From assembly GCA_014621425.1 (NCBI GenBank), contig JAANBB010000126.1, forward strand, positions 29,337-93,336: 64,000 nt of DNA. Reading direction: 5' to 3'. The position numbers were made by a program, and so were the translations under genes. Shown in pieces: positions 21,568-33,793 of this stretch. Every line of letters begins with the position of its first letter. The stretch's first letter is position 1. The notes under the pieces are model-generated. The model ran no database searches and was not told the origin of the DNA. It saw only the letters and a list, made by a program, of their open reading frames with translations. The stretch comes from Cylindrodendrum hubeiense (Eukaryota > Ascomycota > Sordariomycetes > Hypocreales > Nectriaceae).

Positions 21568-22344
21568 TCAAATACCCTTCTCTTTCAACTTCAGCCCCAC
21601 TCTCTTTCCCACGAAATCACTTCCCAAGCCCTTTTCAAGGTCAGCAGCAATGAAGTCCGCGCTATCCTCTAAAGGTGTCTTGTAATTTCCAGCCTGTGTA
21701 AAAATGTTAAGATACGTCCCAATCAACGGCACTCCGCTCCAGCTACTGCTCCAAGCCGGCGGGCTGTCCGCCTTCGCAACCAGGTTATCGACAGAGCAGC
21801 TCTCCGCCGGAGGAAAAGATGCGCTCTCGAATCGCGGCGTTAAGGTGCTCGCGCAGAATATCGACCAGGTAAGCTGCTCCCGCGCATCGTACTGCTTGAT
21901 GACGTCGAATGTTTTCCTGTGCTCGGGGAATAGTGGAGCGTAGTCCATGATGACAGCTGGGGGCTTTGGTGAGTCGAGCATCGCCCAGCCGCTCATGAAC
22001 CAGCAGCGCAGTGGTGGGCCGCCGCGTTCCTTCGCCGCAGCGGCGGCAGCTTCCGCAACAGCGGTGATGATCTTTGTAAGGTCGCCTTGTTTGCCAAAGG
22101 AGGTCATCGAGGCCAGCCCGGCAGCGTTGACGACGGCATCGCAATTGTGATCCAAGATTGCTGACTTGATAGTGGCGACATCGGTGGCCGAGCCGGTGAT
22201 AGTCGCAGCTATGTGGGATGATGCATGTGGAGGCAGCTTATTTGGTGAGCGAACGAGAACAACGACAGAATGCTGGTGTTTGACGAGTGCTGGCAAGAGA
22301 CGAGAGCCCACACGCCCTGTGGCCCCGAGGAGGAGAACCTTCAT
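21568..22344 (-). CDS. NAD(P)-binding Rossmann protein (NmrA/epimerase-like)
   Basis: Single exon, 258 aa. It starts directly with a Rossmann fold, MKVLLLGATGRVGSRLL (GxxGxxG), followed by VVLVRSPNKL, the position that selects the NADP phosphate. DAVVNAAGLAS closes the fourth strand. The shape fits atypical SDR proteins of the NAD(P)-binding/NmrA-like class, which act as reductases, isomerases or redox sensors. The usual YxxxK of classical SDRs is not evident; there is a CWFMSGWAML segment where the catalytic strand would be. No introns and no targeting signal. Substrate unknown. Confidence 0.85.
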   Translation of the reverse strand: MKVLLLGATGRVGSRLLPALVKHQHSVVVLVRSPNKLPPHASSHIAATITGSATDVATIKSAILDHNCDAVVNAAGLASMTSFGKQGDLTKIITAVAEAAAAAAKERGGPPLRCWFMSGWAMLDSPKPPAVIMDYAPLFPEHRKTFDVIKQYDAREQLTWSIFCASTLTPRFESASFPPAESCSVDNLVAKADSPPAWSSSWSGVPLIGTYLNIFTQAGNYKTPLEDSADFIAADLEKGLGSDFVGKRVGLKLKEKGI

Positions 22345-24111
22345 CTTGACTAGAGTTGCTGATAAGGGGAGAGTCGGAGAAGGTTTTGCTTTGTCGTGCT
22401 ATTTCGTTGGAAGGTTTCTCACTTGGCTATTCTTTGGAGCAAGTCAGCCTTTTATAACGTTTGCGATGATGCAAAGCGCCTTAAAACGCATGATGGCACG
22501 AGTTAAAACTGGGTCTTGGATTGATGTGTTTAGCTTGTCCACTTTTTCGTATCGCTCAAAGCTCCGCGCTTTCCGTGTCAATCAATCTGATGGCTACCAC
22601 AAATCCTTCTGCCTTGGGCTGACGGTAACCGTACCTGGATCCGCGCCTCTCGCCGCGCGGCTTGACTGTCTGCTGATTGGAGTGCGCCGACCGTCCCAAA
22701 CCCTGCGCTGCACTTGAACACATGGGTCCTACCGCTAAAGGAAGCGCCCGCATCCTCATACACGTAACCGCACATAACGGCTTAATAATTGGGCTGACGG
22801 CTCGGCCTTCAAAAAAGTCCGACTTCGCTCTTCGGACATCTATTCGCCCTCTTGTAACAATCATCCACCCACGCGGCCTAATTACCTGGAATAAATCAGA
22901 TTGGGCCAAAATGACGGTCATATTGGCGCACCAGGCACCCGTATTTATCCGCATCCGGACATTGCAAATCGCCGTCCAACACGATTGACTGTGAGATTTG
23001 CCAGCGACTACGTGGCCTTTCCAAATGCTCAATCCAAAACTCTATGTTGAACAAACGGTTGCCTCACGGAGAGATAAGAGTGGGGATTCTACGCATCTCG
23101 GCCGCTGTATGTCTTGTCCTTGATGTCGAGCTTCACCTCCAGCTCGAGGATCTTGGCTTGCATGGACAGTGCTACTCTAGTATTCAGCACTCCGAAGCGG
23201 CGGGCAACAAAAAGGCCCGGTGTCACACAATCCATTGCGAGAAGACCCTATATCCGACATATCTCCATGGCGAAGATGTCTCTTCAGCCAAACTGACACT
23301 CCTCTCACTAAAGATCGCTGCGAGCTTTCCCACTCGACAGTCTCTGTAGGTTATCATCACTTGGCGCACGTCACTGGTTGACCATTTGCTGCGAGCAATT
23401 TGGTGATTTTAATTAAACGATGATTCGAGTCAATTGTCAAGGTAGGCAGGACTGGGCGAAACGAGGAACACAGTTTGGATTTCCTCCCTTGTTTCCTCCA
23501 TTCTCAATACTATCTGAACAATCTGTTTCCTGGTCTCAATCAAACTGATATCAGCATGCAATGGCACGCCCATTTCCAGGAATGAAATTAAGGGTGACTT
23601 CGTAGAATTTTACCTGGGTGAAGGGCTATAAATGAGGCTTGCTAACGGTGGGAGACGACAGCAGGGTAATTTGTAAGTTTGTCTCTCTCAGCTTCATATT
23701 ATGATGCATCAGCTAACCCGAGAAGAGGTGTCATCAAGAACGATAGCGGGACGCCTCCATGCCATGTCATGTCCTAGGTGGATTGCGCCACACTGCTGCG
23801 GTCTGCTAGACCTGCATTGTTTCGGCATTAAAGGTGACATTAAATGAGTCACTGAAAACGTGGGAAGCATCCCGTTTCAGACCACAGTGAAGAAGGGTAA
23901 TACGCGGTAGAGAAGTGCATGATTCATATCATGTAATGAACCGGGGGTGAGGAGGCGGGGAGCTTGTTGCTTGGATTCCTTCCGGTGTTAGCCCGATGTT
24001 ATACATAGTTAAGTTGCGCGTCCAAAACAAACATTGCCAACATCAGTTCTCTATTTATTTTGAGTAGCCGTCCGTCCTTAACCAGCATTCTTCACCCAAC
24101 ATACATTTATC
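22345..24111. other. Gene-less region of 1.8 kb
   Basis: Divergent promoters for the two flanking genes. Several frames of up to 180 codons at 22166-23032 overlap on both strands and lack family features; I do not accept them. Confidence 0.45.
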
Positions 24112-24905
24112 ATGGGCGACGCATCGTGGACTCCCATTTTCGTGACGGCCGACGTCCCCATCGAGGTGTGATAACTCCCCTTAAGATCCACTGTACCAGG
24201 CATATTCTTACCCGTCAACAGGTAACTAACTCGGTGCTCGAGGCCGCAACGACGGAAATTTTCCAAGTTGGAATAGGGTCCAATGAGCTGGTCGGAAATA
24301 TCTGGGTCCTGATCCAACGACGAGACCAACAACCCTTCTCCAAACCAACCAACGCACCAGTCGCCACCTTTGGATCGGATTTCATCGGCGCAACGCCTGA
24401 GGAACTACAGGAGTTTATTCAGAGCCGTTTCGGTGAGGATGGCGTCGGCAAGGGATCAGCTAGTTACCTGGACTACCTCTCCGACAACGCATTCGCCATT
24501 ATTGACGAGCGGACTGCTCGAGACAAGACGGTGCAGTTCTGGGTGCGGGAGCTCGTAGATGGCATCCAAGAATCCGCCATTCGCGTAGCCTGGAACAGAG
24601 GTTCTGAGATTGACGAGGCCCTTGCACGATTCATCATGGACGAGGAATCTGACGAGGACCTGATCGCCCCGGCGAGGAACGCTGCGTCAGATGGACAGAT
24701 CGTAGACGATGACGATAAAGAGGGATTAAAACAGCAGGTAGAAGATTGGATGACGCGGGAGGAGGAAAATTCGGAGAACAAGTGGTTTGAGTTCAAGCTG
24801 GATCTGACCACTGCTGTGCAGTGCACGTATGGCATTTACCAGCGTGGAGTAGTCGACTTGCTGACTGAGCGAGAGGAGTTTGACGAGAATGGTGTTTACC
24901 GTTAG
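24112..24905 (+). CDS. Uncharacterised acidic protein
   Basis: Not firmly recognised. I propose exons 24112-24165 and 24222-24905 (245 aa). The 56-nt intron is needed because the ATG frame at 24112 meets TGA within the intron, and joining ATC GAG to GTA ACT AAC rebuilds a smooth sequence (MGDASWTPIFVTADVPIEVT...). The protein has a globular first half (IGSNELVGNIWVLI, TPEELQEFIQSRFG, FAIIDERTARDKTVQFWV) and a strongly acidic second half with a DDDDKE run. It may belong to the DUF6924-type fungal proteins, but I cannot confirm this. No signal peptide or membrane segment. Donor GTGTGA is weak, so the start is moderately sure. Confidence 0.7.
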
Positions 24906-26346
24906 GAACTGGCAAGGCCTCGTGATCTGGGGGGTAAGAGATTAAGGGAATAGATACATATGTAGTATTGAATGGTTATGCGAGAAATAGCCACTCAGTA
25001 GTAGATGATCTGGGGAATACTATAGCTGAGCCATGATTCGCCATATACCATGTCCCACTTCTTCTCGGCCACAGACATGTCGTGCACACAGCGTTCTCCA
25101 GCATGATTCTTTCCAATTTTCGTCGCTCACTCCTCAATGTATGTAATGAAACCTTTCAGGTCCAGGCTTGGACTGAATCTCTCCCCGTAGTACTCCATAT
25201 TTCGAAATCCCTTCGATATCTATCCATTAGTCTTATCCAGACCAGATCTTCAGAGCTTGTAGGCCTTTACTAGGCGCAACACAGTATTACCAATAGATCC
25301 TTCCAATGCAGCATGCGGCTTAGGTGCCATGGCAATTATGCATGAGAATATTTGGGATGGGACCATCTACGTTTACCCCGCTTGAAGTCAATTCCCTGCC
25401 TTCGTTAATCTGGACCTGCTAGCATTGGGATCGGGTGAGTGTGAAACCCCATGGACCCATCCCTGTCTGGCTGTGTAGAGATACTTGTTAGCCAAGAAGG
25501 GAGCGCCGCGAGATGCGATAATCATAGCCAACAATTACAAGAAGCGTGGTTCCACTGACTTGCAACAAACAGGGCGAGCGTTATGTGCTCAGGGGACTCA
25601 GTAATTATTTGGAAACACGTATACAAATTGCAATTGCCGGTCCTATTATACTGCGTGGTAGAGAGGGTGTCATGTCGTTCGCCCTGCGTTCCAGCCCTTC
25701 GGTACCAGTTCATTGGGCCTACAGCCACCCGCTGCATGTTCGGTTGACCCGAACAGGCTTATTGCATCTTTGCGACCATCGGCAGGCAACGTGTCAGAAC
25801 CGCAAATGCGTTCTTCATATCGGGCTGCAACTGGGGTGGCCTGACTGTCGATACACAGTACCGATCCAGTGCATTAACAGCTGCGACAGATATCCTGCCG
25901 CGACCTCGTGATTACCAGCCGCAGATGCCTTGCATCAACCGCGGCGCCGAGAGACGTGGGCTGCTCTCCTCCTGTGATATAGAATCGGGCGAGCCAACTC
26001 CAGAGGCAAGTAGGATATCAAAATGCGGTGAAGCTGCTGGCAATTACTGCATCGTGAACGGTCACGCGAGATTGAAAATAATAGGCTGCCCACAATCGTG
26101 AGGTTCGCCCCCACAGTGCGAGCCTGGTCAAGTGTATAGAATATTCACGTGCCATGCGTAAGAGAGTTGGCATGACCCAACTTCACCTCAAATCTCAGGA
26201 GGAGGTAGGCAAATTTGTTATCTCGAGCCACAAATCCGAGGAATTCCCAGTAACTCATAAATGGGAGATTTATCTGCATTTTTGTTCTTCAAGCCACACC
26301 GCACAAATCGAAATCTTTACCTTGGGCTTCCACCACCACTGCGGCA
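24906..26346. other. Gene-less region of 1.4 kb
   Basis: No supported gene. It contains one copy of a dispersed decayed repeat at about 25305-25400. A plus-strand frame at 25546-25911 has no family features. Confidence 0.45.
25305..25400 (+). repeat. Dispersed repeat, copy A
   Basis: About 95 bp resembling 30433-30520 (GCATG(C/T)GGCTTAGGT ... TTGAAGTCA). Many of the differences are C/T or G/A transitions, as expected of old repeats mutated by RIP. The nature of the parent element is unknown. Confidence 0.55.
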
Positions 26347-27921
26347 ATGGCCTCAAGCTCGAACTCAAACAATCCGATGGAGGATCTTATCAAACAATTT
26401 CATCAGATCACCGAGTCAGGTTCATTCAAAGAAGGTCTCCGCATCACCGAAGAGAATTCCGCCCTCAGAGTCAAGAACGATAAGCTTCATACTACCAATG
26501 ACCAAAACCTTGAGTCCATTGCGCAACTCCGGAAGAGAATCAGCGACCAGGATAAGGAAATGGTCAATCAATCATCCACGGTGACAAAATTAAAAAAGCA
26601 GAAGGAAGAATTGGAAGCCTCTCTTGTCGCTGCCAAAAGTGTGACAAGCAAGAAGCAGGAGCAGTTGGAAAGGGCGGCAAAGGACATGACCAACATACAA
26701 AACATACTCAAGAAGAGTAATGAAACTATTGACAAACTAAAATATGATGCCAATCAGAGTGAGCAAAAGCTCAAAGCAGCAAATATCGCAACAAACCATG
26801 CTCAAACAGAGTTCGAGAAATTGGAAAAGGCTCACAAGGTCCAAACCGAAAGGCTCAATCACTGTGATCAATTCATCTTCAAATTCAAAGAACCGCACCA
26901 ACAGACGATGTAAGTCCTTGCCACCCATTTCCTGACCTTTCTTACTCACCACATTGGTAGCACAACGCAACTACAGAATATTTTCAAGTCAGTGTACGGC
27001 GTAGTTGATCACTACTTCAACGTGGATCTTGATAGGCTCGTTTTGGCCAGTCCAACTTGTTGGGAAAACATCCAAAACCACCATCTGGTAGTGCGTAATA
27101 TTCCACTGCCTCTGTCCAACACACCAGCGGCGAGGCAGATGCGGACTGCTGCTATACTTAGCATATGCGCCGAAGCCCTAGGAAAATACACCTTCCAGCC
27201 GACGTATCTCCTCAAGGATAATAGCCTCCCAACTCTGTTGAATGAAGTAGGCGATTACGAACCAGCCAGGGAGTCCTACCTGCGGTCAGTGCTACTTCCG
27301 ATCCAACGAGATATGCAAAAGGAAAACGGCCTAGCCCGTGTCGACCTCGTCGTAAAGGAGGTGATCGACTGCGTTGGGCCAATACTCTCGAGCGAGTCAC
27401 TGGCAACTTTTCGATCCTCCCTTGAGAAAGTGTGCAGGGAGATCTGCAAGCAATGGATGAGTTTCCAAGAGCTAGAGACTAAGGTTGAGTCAGACTACGA
27501 CCCGGAGGACGAAGACGAATGGACATTGTGTCCATTCCCGCTACCTGATGATCGGGCACCAAAACAAAAGGTCAACGGTGACGCCCCCTCGGGTAACAAA
27601 CCGAAACAACAGGCGCGAACTCAAGGCCAGCAAAAGGTGGACATAGATGACATCATACTTGTTGTTTGGCCCGCTTTCCTCACTACCAAGGATGAGGAAA
27701 TAACACCTGTCCAAAAAGGCTATGTGATGTGTGAGACGCAGGTGAAGGCAGCTAGAGATGAAGAAAATCTTGCCCTACAGCAGGGATCGCGCAGACTAGC
27801 AAGACAGAAATCTCGCAGGCCTAGGAAGATGTCTATGTCCGTGGAAAATGGCGAGACAAATTCGAAGAGGTCTTTTTTATCGCCAAGTGGAGGCAGTGGA
27901 AACGGTGGAGGAGGCTCCTAA
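26347..27921 (+). CDS. Coiled-coil protein of unknown function
   Basis: Two exons, 26347-26909 and 26961-27921, with a 51-nt intron (GTAAGT...TGGTAG), give 507 aa. Residues roughly 35-180 form a long heptad-rich coiled coil (Leu/Ile spaced among Lys/Glu/Gln). The second exon begins TTQLQNIFKSVYGVVDHYFNVDL, which reads as the start of a helical globular domain. It continues to about residue 350 and ends in an acidic patch (DYDPEDEDEW), a basic cluster (RRLARQKSRRPRK) and a Gly/Ser tail. The basic cluster could be a nuclear signal. I recognise a general ascomycete layout of coiled coil plus helical domain but no named family. Function unknown. Confidence 0.8.
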
Positions 27922-29161
27922 AGCCTTAGAATAATTGCGGGTACTGGTGAGGCTGCCTGCCAGTCTAGGTGGTGCTAAGCTTTCCTATGTCTTCATCTAT
28001 CAGTGTCTTTTCGTTCTGAGACTCCGAGCTGTTGAAATTGCTTCTGTCGTTTTCTAGCATTCGATATCTCATTCTCATGTGCTTGAACTTTGGATTTGTA
28101 TGGCTAGTTACTTCTGCTGCCCCGAGGTGGTATTAGCTTGTACATGCAAATTTTAGGTAACTAGAGCACAAAAGATATGTATGCGCAGATTGTCACGGAA
28201 CAATACTAAGGGTGGTTGAATGGGAATGTGCATGGAGATACCGAAGTTGACCACAAATGGAAGAGCGGGATGGGGAAGACGCATTGGCGGCATAACACAT
28301 ATGTATTTTGCTACTTCCACAATCATTAATCAATCAGCTAGCTACATATGTACAGCGCATATCAACCATGAAGCTCAATTCAGCCTTACCCCTAAAAAGC
28401 CCCTCTTGGCACATGCACCTTTGGACCCACGTCTGACCTCTTCACTCCTCTATTGTGTGATTCTAGTCCATGACGGGGGTTGATATTTTTATTCTTATTT
28501 GGGATGGGGACCATTGTGCACGGCCCGATTGACTAAATTTAGGGGCGCGTGTCATGTCAGTGAAACAAGCAATAGCTAAGCTACTGGCCTTGTTCGCATG
28601 ACCGGCCGTTAAGGCTGAGCACAGTGGACACTCCCCATGTTGCTATTTGGCCAATCTCCATCCTTGTGGCTGGACGGCGAATCCGTAGAGCGCAGCATCT
28701 AAGGTGCCCATCTGAAATGGTCCCCGAACCGGCGAGCCTATCCTTTCAGACTTCCTCTAAGCATAAATGGATGCATCTCTAGTCTCCGCAGGGAGTGCCC
28801 GCGAGACCCACTGTCGAGGAGATCCCCGAAGCAAGGATAAGTACAAAAGCGTGGTGGGATTGGTCACATCCAAAGCCGTCGGGGCATTGCACCCCTGTCA
28901 ACCTTATGGTCCCCGCTGACAGCATCGAGGCGCATTTGAGGCTAGATGTGTATATGGACTAGACCGCAGCAAATAATCGCCGACTAACCAGCTCCAAGCC
29001 AATGCGTGCCGAAATTTCAAGAGGCATCCCGAAATGGCGTCCGCTACGATTCGACATGGCATGGAGTGATAAAAGTAGAAGTGCTCCCTTCCAAAATCGC
29101 TGATGTGAAGCACGTCTCCGTCTCCATCTCAATTCCTCCATACTACACCCTTACTTCCACC
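27922..29161. other. Gene-less region of 1.2 kb
   Basis: 3' flank of the coiled-coil gene and promoter of the PAN-domain gene. No other element seen. Confidence 0.45.
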
Positions 29162-30252
29162 ATGGTACCATCTAACCCTATTGCGATCTTGGTTACCTCC
29201 TTCCTGGGACTAGTCGCAGCAGCCAAATGCAAACCCCACACTACTCTTTCGACATTGACAACAACTGGTTCCTGGCTCACTGGCGTCCCCGCTCCGTCAT
29301 CCACGCTCACGGGCGCCTGGTTGGGCTCATCTAATACCGAGTCCGTTCCTGAGCCAGCAGCAACCCCTTCCGGGGCTCTCAGGTCGTCGAGCGAGGTCGT
29401 TCCCATTGGCAATGGTGGCTTCGTTCCTTTGTCATGCTACCCGAATCCCGCTACCCTCCAGAGCAGCGTTTGCGCCGTAGAAGGATTCGTTGATGCAAAT
29501 TGGATAAAATTTGCCTATTCGGGTCCTGCGGCAGACGATCGGGAATGTCTGAGGGACTGCACTATCACAAATGGATGCACGGCATATGCTTATGATAAAC
29601 ACGGTGACTGCTTCATCAACACTCTTCCTTGGACGGATGCCCACTTCACGAAAGACAATGCCGGAGGGGGGAAAGATTGGAGTCAGGTTGAGTGCTATGA
29701 ATGTTATGATAGTAAGCCCCCTTAAATCCCTTGCCGCTTACACGATTGCATCTACTGACAAGTCGAACTCCAGACTCGGTTCTGAAACTTGACTTTGAAG
29801 ACGGTTACTTCGAGGATTGGGGCTTTGAATGGAACGATGAGTTTCTCTGGTTCATGGACAGTCCTGCAGTCCCGGAATCCGTGGGCAGGGCGCTTCGAGT
29901 CGGAGAACCCCAGGGTGCCGATACAAAGGGTGATGTGGCCACAGTCACCTACCTCAATACCTTTCACCTTAATGCCGGAACACAGTATACGTTTGGATTT
30001 CGAATGAGGGTCCTGCGGAACAATTACCTCATCAAAAACTACGACGCCGTCACCTTTATGATCTCTACGAATGATGAGATTGTGTACGAGTACACTCCTC
30101 AAAGGACAAACGATGAAAATCTTCAGGATTACCAAAAGTTCACACTCCACAGTTCAGAGAGTGGAGAGGCGACGCTGTCAATCGTGGTCACGGGCAGTGG
30201 CCACGGGTATGACTACTACTTTGATCACTTATTCGTTACTTGGGGAATCTAG
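29162..30252 (+). CDS. Secreted protein: PAN/apple-like domain plus jelly-roll domain
   Basis: Two exons, 29162-29711 and 29774-30252, with a 62-nt intron (GTAAGC...CTCCAG), give 342 aa. I start at 29162 (MVPSNPIAILVTSFLGLVAA, a signal peptide); an upstream in-frame start at 29006 would hide it. A Ser/Thr/Pro-rich stretch follows. Then a Cys-rich PAN-like module lies at about residues 95-185 (CAVEGF... ECLRDCTITNGCTAYAYDKHGDCFI). The second exon encodes a beta-sandwich of carbohydrate-binding type opening LDFEDGYFEDWGFEW, which ends the protein. The layout is that of fungal surface or secreted binding proteins. No catalytic residues are recognised. Confidence 0.75.
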
Positions 30253-30972
30253 AGTCTACAATGCAATGTATTTGTATAGAGAAATATCTTGTTTACAGGC
30301 GAATAATATAGACTGCCTTGTTTCTGTGTTGATTACTTGCAAATACTACCATGTCACCTAGTAGAACCGTCTTGTAGCATTTCAGTTATGATTATATTTG
30401 AGTCTTGCCACTGCTTTACAGTTCACCTTCTCATATAGCATGTGGCTTAGGTATGCCGTGGTAATTGTGCGTGAGAAGATTTGAGAAGGCAGGATATATT
30501 TTTACCCAGGTTGAAGTCACTTCACTTAGATATATCCAGATTACTACGCGAACTATACTAGAATGCGGAGTCCCGCTGAGCATCTCTCAACGCGCCTCAG
30601 ATCTGTTCAAAGAGTTGGTTCACTTCCACAGTTCCAGTGAGAAACTTCGTATTTTTCACCAATGTACCCTCGCATGTAACCATGTTTTCACACAGACTCG
30701 GCTATGATGGCTGACATCTATCCGTCCTAACACAGCCGCAGGGCGCAGCCGAAAACGCAGCTCTAGGCAGCCTCAGGCACCGACAGCTGCAACCGCCAGC
30801 CCAACATGACCAACCAATCATGATATGGCTGCGCAGCCTGATATTCCAACTCGTCACCGAAAAACATGTCCCATCCGCATTGTTCATCTGATCCAACGCG
30901 AGCACACGTCTCTCTTCTTGGTAGGGCATACCGCATCTGTGGCCTACTCACTTTTGAAGTCGGCATACCATC
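30253..30972. other. Gene-less region upstream of the NLR
   Basis: Holds copy B of the dispersed repeat and the presumed NLR promoter. No gene seen. Confidence 0.45.
30433..30520 (+). repeat. Dispersed repeat, copy B
   Basis: Matches 25305-25400 in the same orientation, with many C/T and G/A differences. Confidence 0.55.
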
Positions 30973-33793
30973 ATGGTGCGTATCAAGTTCAAGGTTACTC
31001 AAAGACGGTGCGTGCTAATCGAACGTAGGCTAGCCACGAGCAGCGCCATTTGGGCCTTCGTCTGGTCGCGCCGATCGGCAACGACACCAACACCACCCTC
31101 GAGTACGTTCGATCCCTGCTTCAATAAACCAAACACGGTCCATCTCTGACAAGACAGTATCATCGCTATTCATGGCCTAGGGACCGAGTCGCCGCGAACG
31201 TGGGAGTATAAGAAGAAGCCAAGACATGCAGGCGAGGTAGTCAACTGGCTGGCTGATGCCAATATGCTCCCGGCGGCCATTCCCGAAGCCAAGATCTTCA
31301 CATACGACTGGAACGCGAATGCCTTCCAAGATGTCCCAGTCAGAGCACTTCTCAGTCATTCCGATACTCTTCTTACGCACCTTGCGGAGAGTCGAGGCAC
31401 TGGAAGGCGACCCATCATTTTCGTCGCATCTTGTTTTGGAGGGCTCGTCCTGGCCGAGGTACGACATCTCCTGAAGCAGGGCTGCAAAGTATCACTAACA
31501 TGTATAGGCTATCAATCGAGCAGCGCAGCAAGGTAGCGCCTACAAGGAGATACTAATGTCAATCGCCGGCATTATATTCCTTGCCACTCCATTCCGCGGC
31601 AGCGACGCGGCTCGCCAGGCGCAGTGGAAGGTCGTTGTTGGCGGTATCATGGGACGCCAGACTTCGTATCAGCTCATTGATGACCTCAACAACCAAGACA
31701 AAGAGCTTCACAAAATAACACAGTCATTCGCCGAGATTGCAGGGCCCGAATCGGTCCAAATCCCTATCCGCTGCTTTTACGAAACGAAAAAGACTGAGCT
31801 GCTGAGAGGTGTTATTTCTTCAAGTTCAGCGACCCGGGTCGGTATACGGCTACGAGGGAAGACTCAAAAAATAGTAAGGTCACCTGTATCTATATATGAC
31901 AAGAGTCTAACTATTTGTAGCTTGTCACGGAGAGCTCGGCATGCCTTGACACATTTGAGCGACGTGGTCTCGACGCAACCCATTCTGGCATGAATAAGTT
32001 TCATGGACCTGAAGATGCGAATTTCCAGCAAGTCAAAGTGGTGATGAAGATTTTGGCAGACAAGGCTTCGTCTGTTGTCAATGACAGGCAAAAATGTCAG
32101 TTTCCATATCGGATCTCGGTCATAGACGCAACTATTAACATCCTCAGCTTTGCATAAACGTCACTTCTTAGTCCCACTCGGTCGCAACAAGGGTTTTGTT
32201 GGCCGCGAATTGATTCTGGACGATATTGTCAGGAAGATTCCGCCTGACATAGAGAGTGGGGATTGCCAACGGACCGCGATAGAAGGTCTCGGTGGGGTTG
32301 GCAAGACCCAGGTTGCTCTCGAGGCCATCTACAGGGTCTACGAAGCACATGTCGATTGTTCCATCTTTTGGGTCCCAGCAATCAGTACCGCAAGCTTTGA
32401 GAACGTCTACCGTGAGATCGGACAACAAATGGGAATTCCAGAACTCGACAACAATCAGGTCGATGTCAAAATCTTGATAAAGGTAGCACTAAGTCAGGAG
32501 ACAGTGGGCCCATGGCTCCTGGTGATTGACAATGCCGACGACAAGGAGCTCTTATTCGGCGACCAAGGCCTCTGCGAATATCTTCCATTTAGCAGAAGGG
32601 GGTCAATCCTCTTTACCACGAGGAACCACGAGGTCGCAACACAGCTGGACATCCCAGTCACAAATATCCTCAACATGGCCGAAATGAACTTGAGCGAGGC
32701 CACACAACTTTTGCACAAGAACTTGAAAAGAACCCAGACACGCGATATGGAGAACCCAGAAAGCTTACTTAGCTGTCTTGCCCATCTTCCATTGGCTATC
32801 AAACAAGCATCCGCGTACATGGCCAAGACAGGAATGTCGACCACCAAGTACTTCGACTATTTTCAGTCCAGTGATAGGACTCAAATTGAGCTCCTGAGCA
32901 GAGATTTCGAGGATAGAGGCCGCTACAAAACCATTCGAAACCCGATAGCCACAACTTTCTTCATCACGTTTGACCACATCTCAAGAGATGCACCGCTCGC
33001 TGCAAAGTACCTAGAGTTCATATGTTTCCTCGCCGAGAAAGATATTCCGGCTTCATTACTACCTCGAGGGGAGGATGACCTTGTGGTAGAAGAGGCGATT
33101 GGTACGCTGAAGGGTTACGCATTCATCACTGAGCGGGAAGTCTCGAGTCATTTCGATATCCACCGACTTGTCCGACTAGCCATGCGGAATTGGTTAGTGG
33201 AGGAGGAGTGGGCACAGTCGATTACGACAGTGATACAACAGCTCCAAGATGTATTTCCATCCCCTCAACATGCGAATAGAGCGCTATGGATGGAGTACCT
33301 ACCACATGCGCAGGCTGCATTGGCAGATCAAGGCGATTGTATCGATGAAGAGTCTCTATGTAATCTTCTTTACAACGTCGGATGGAGTTATCATATGCTC
33401 GGAAAGTTTCGGGAAGCTATGAAGATGCAGCAACAGTCACTAGAAATTAGTGAGAGGATTATGGGCCCAGAACATCCCATGACCCTCGGCACTATGCATA
33501 CCCTTGCAATTTCACTTGGCAGACAGGGCAACCACAATACTGCAGAGCAGATGTATCGAGAGATACTAGAGCTTCAGGAGAGGATATTAGGCCCAGAACA
33601 TCCTAGTACACTCAACACTATGCATAGCCTTGCAGCTTCACTTATCAGCCAGGGCAACTATAATACTACAGAGCAGATATCTCGAGAGATACTAGAACTT
33701 CAGGAGAGGATATTAGGCCCAGAACATCCTAGTACACTCAACACTATGCATACCCTTGCAATTTCACTTGGCAGACAGGGCCAACCACAATAG
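30973..33793 (+). CDS. STAND/NLR receptor: hydrolase-like, NB-ARC, TPR; truncated by frameshift
   Basis: Proposed exons: 30973-30975 (the ATG alone), 31029-31102, 31158-31458, 31508-31873, 31921-32095 and 32148-33793, with introns of 47-55 nt, give 854 aa. Residues about 8-230 form a SesB-like alpha/beta-hydrolase domain (IIAIHGLGTESPRTW; LATPFRGSD). At the nucleophile elbow the usual Ser is Cys118 (ASCFGGLV). NB-ARC follows: P-loop GLGGVGKT with Lys359, Walker B LLVIDNADD, RGSILFTTRN, and HRLVRLAM late in the domain. Kinesin-light-chain-type TPRs of 42 aa close the protein. Such receptors act in fungal non-self recognition and programmed cell death. A +2-nt change in a repeat near 33782-33799 brings a TAG at 33791; more TPRs continue in another frame to 34260. 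It may be a pseudogene, a truncated allele or a sequencing error. Confidence 0.82.
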
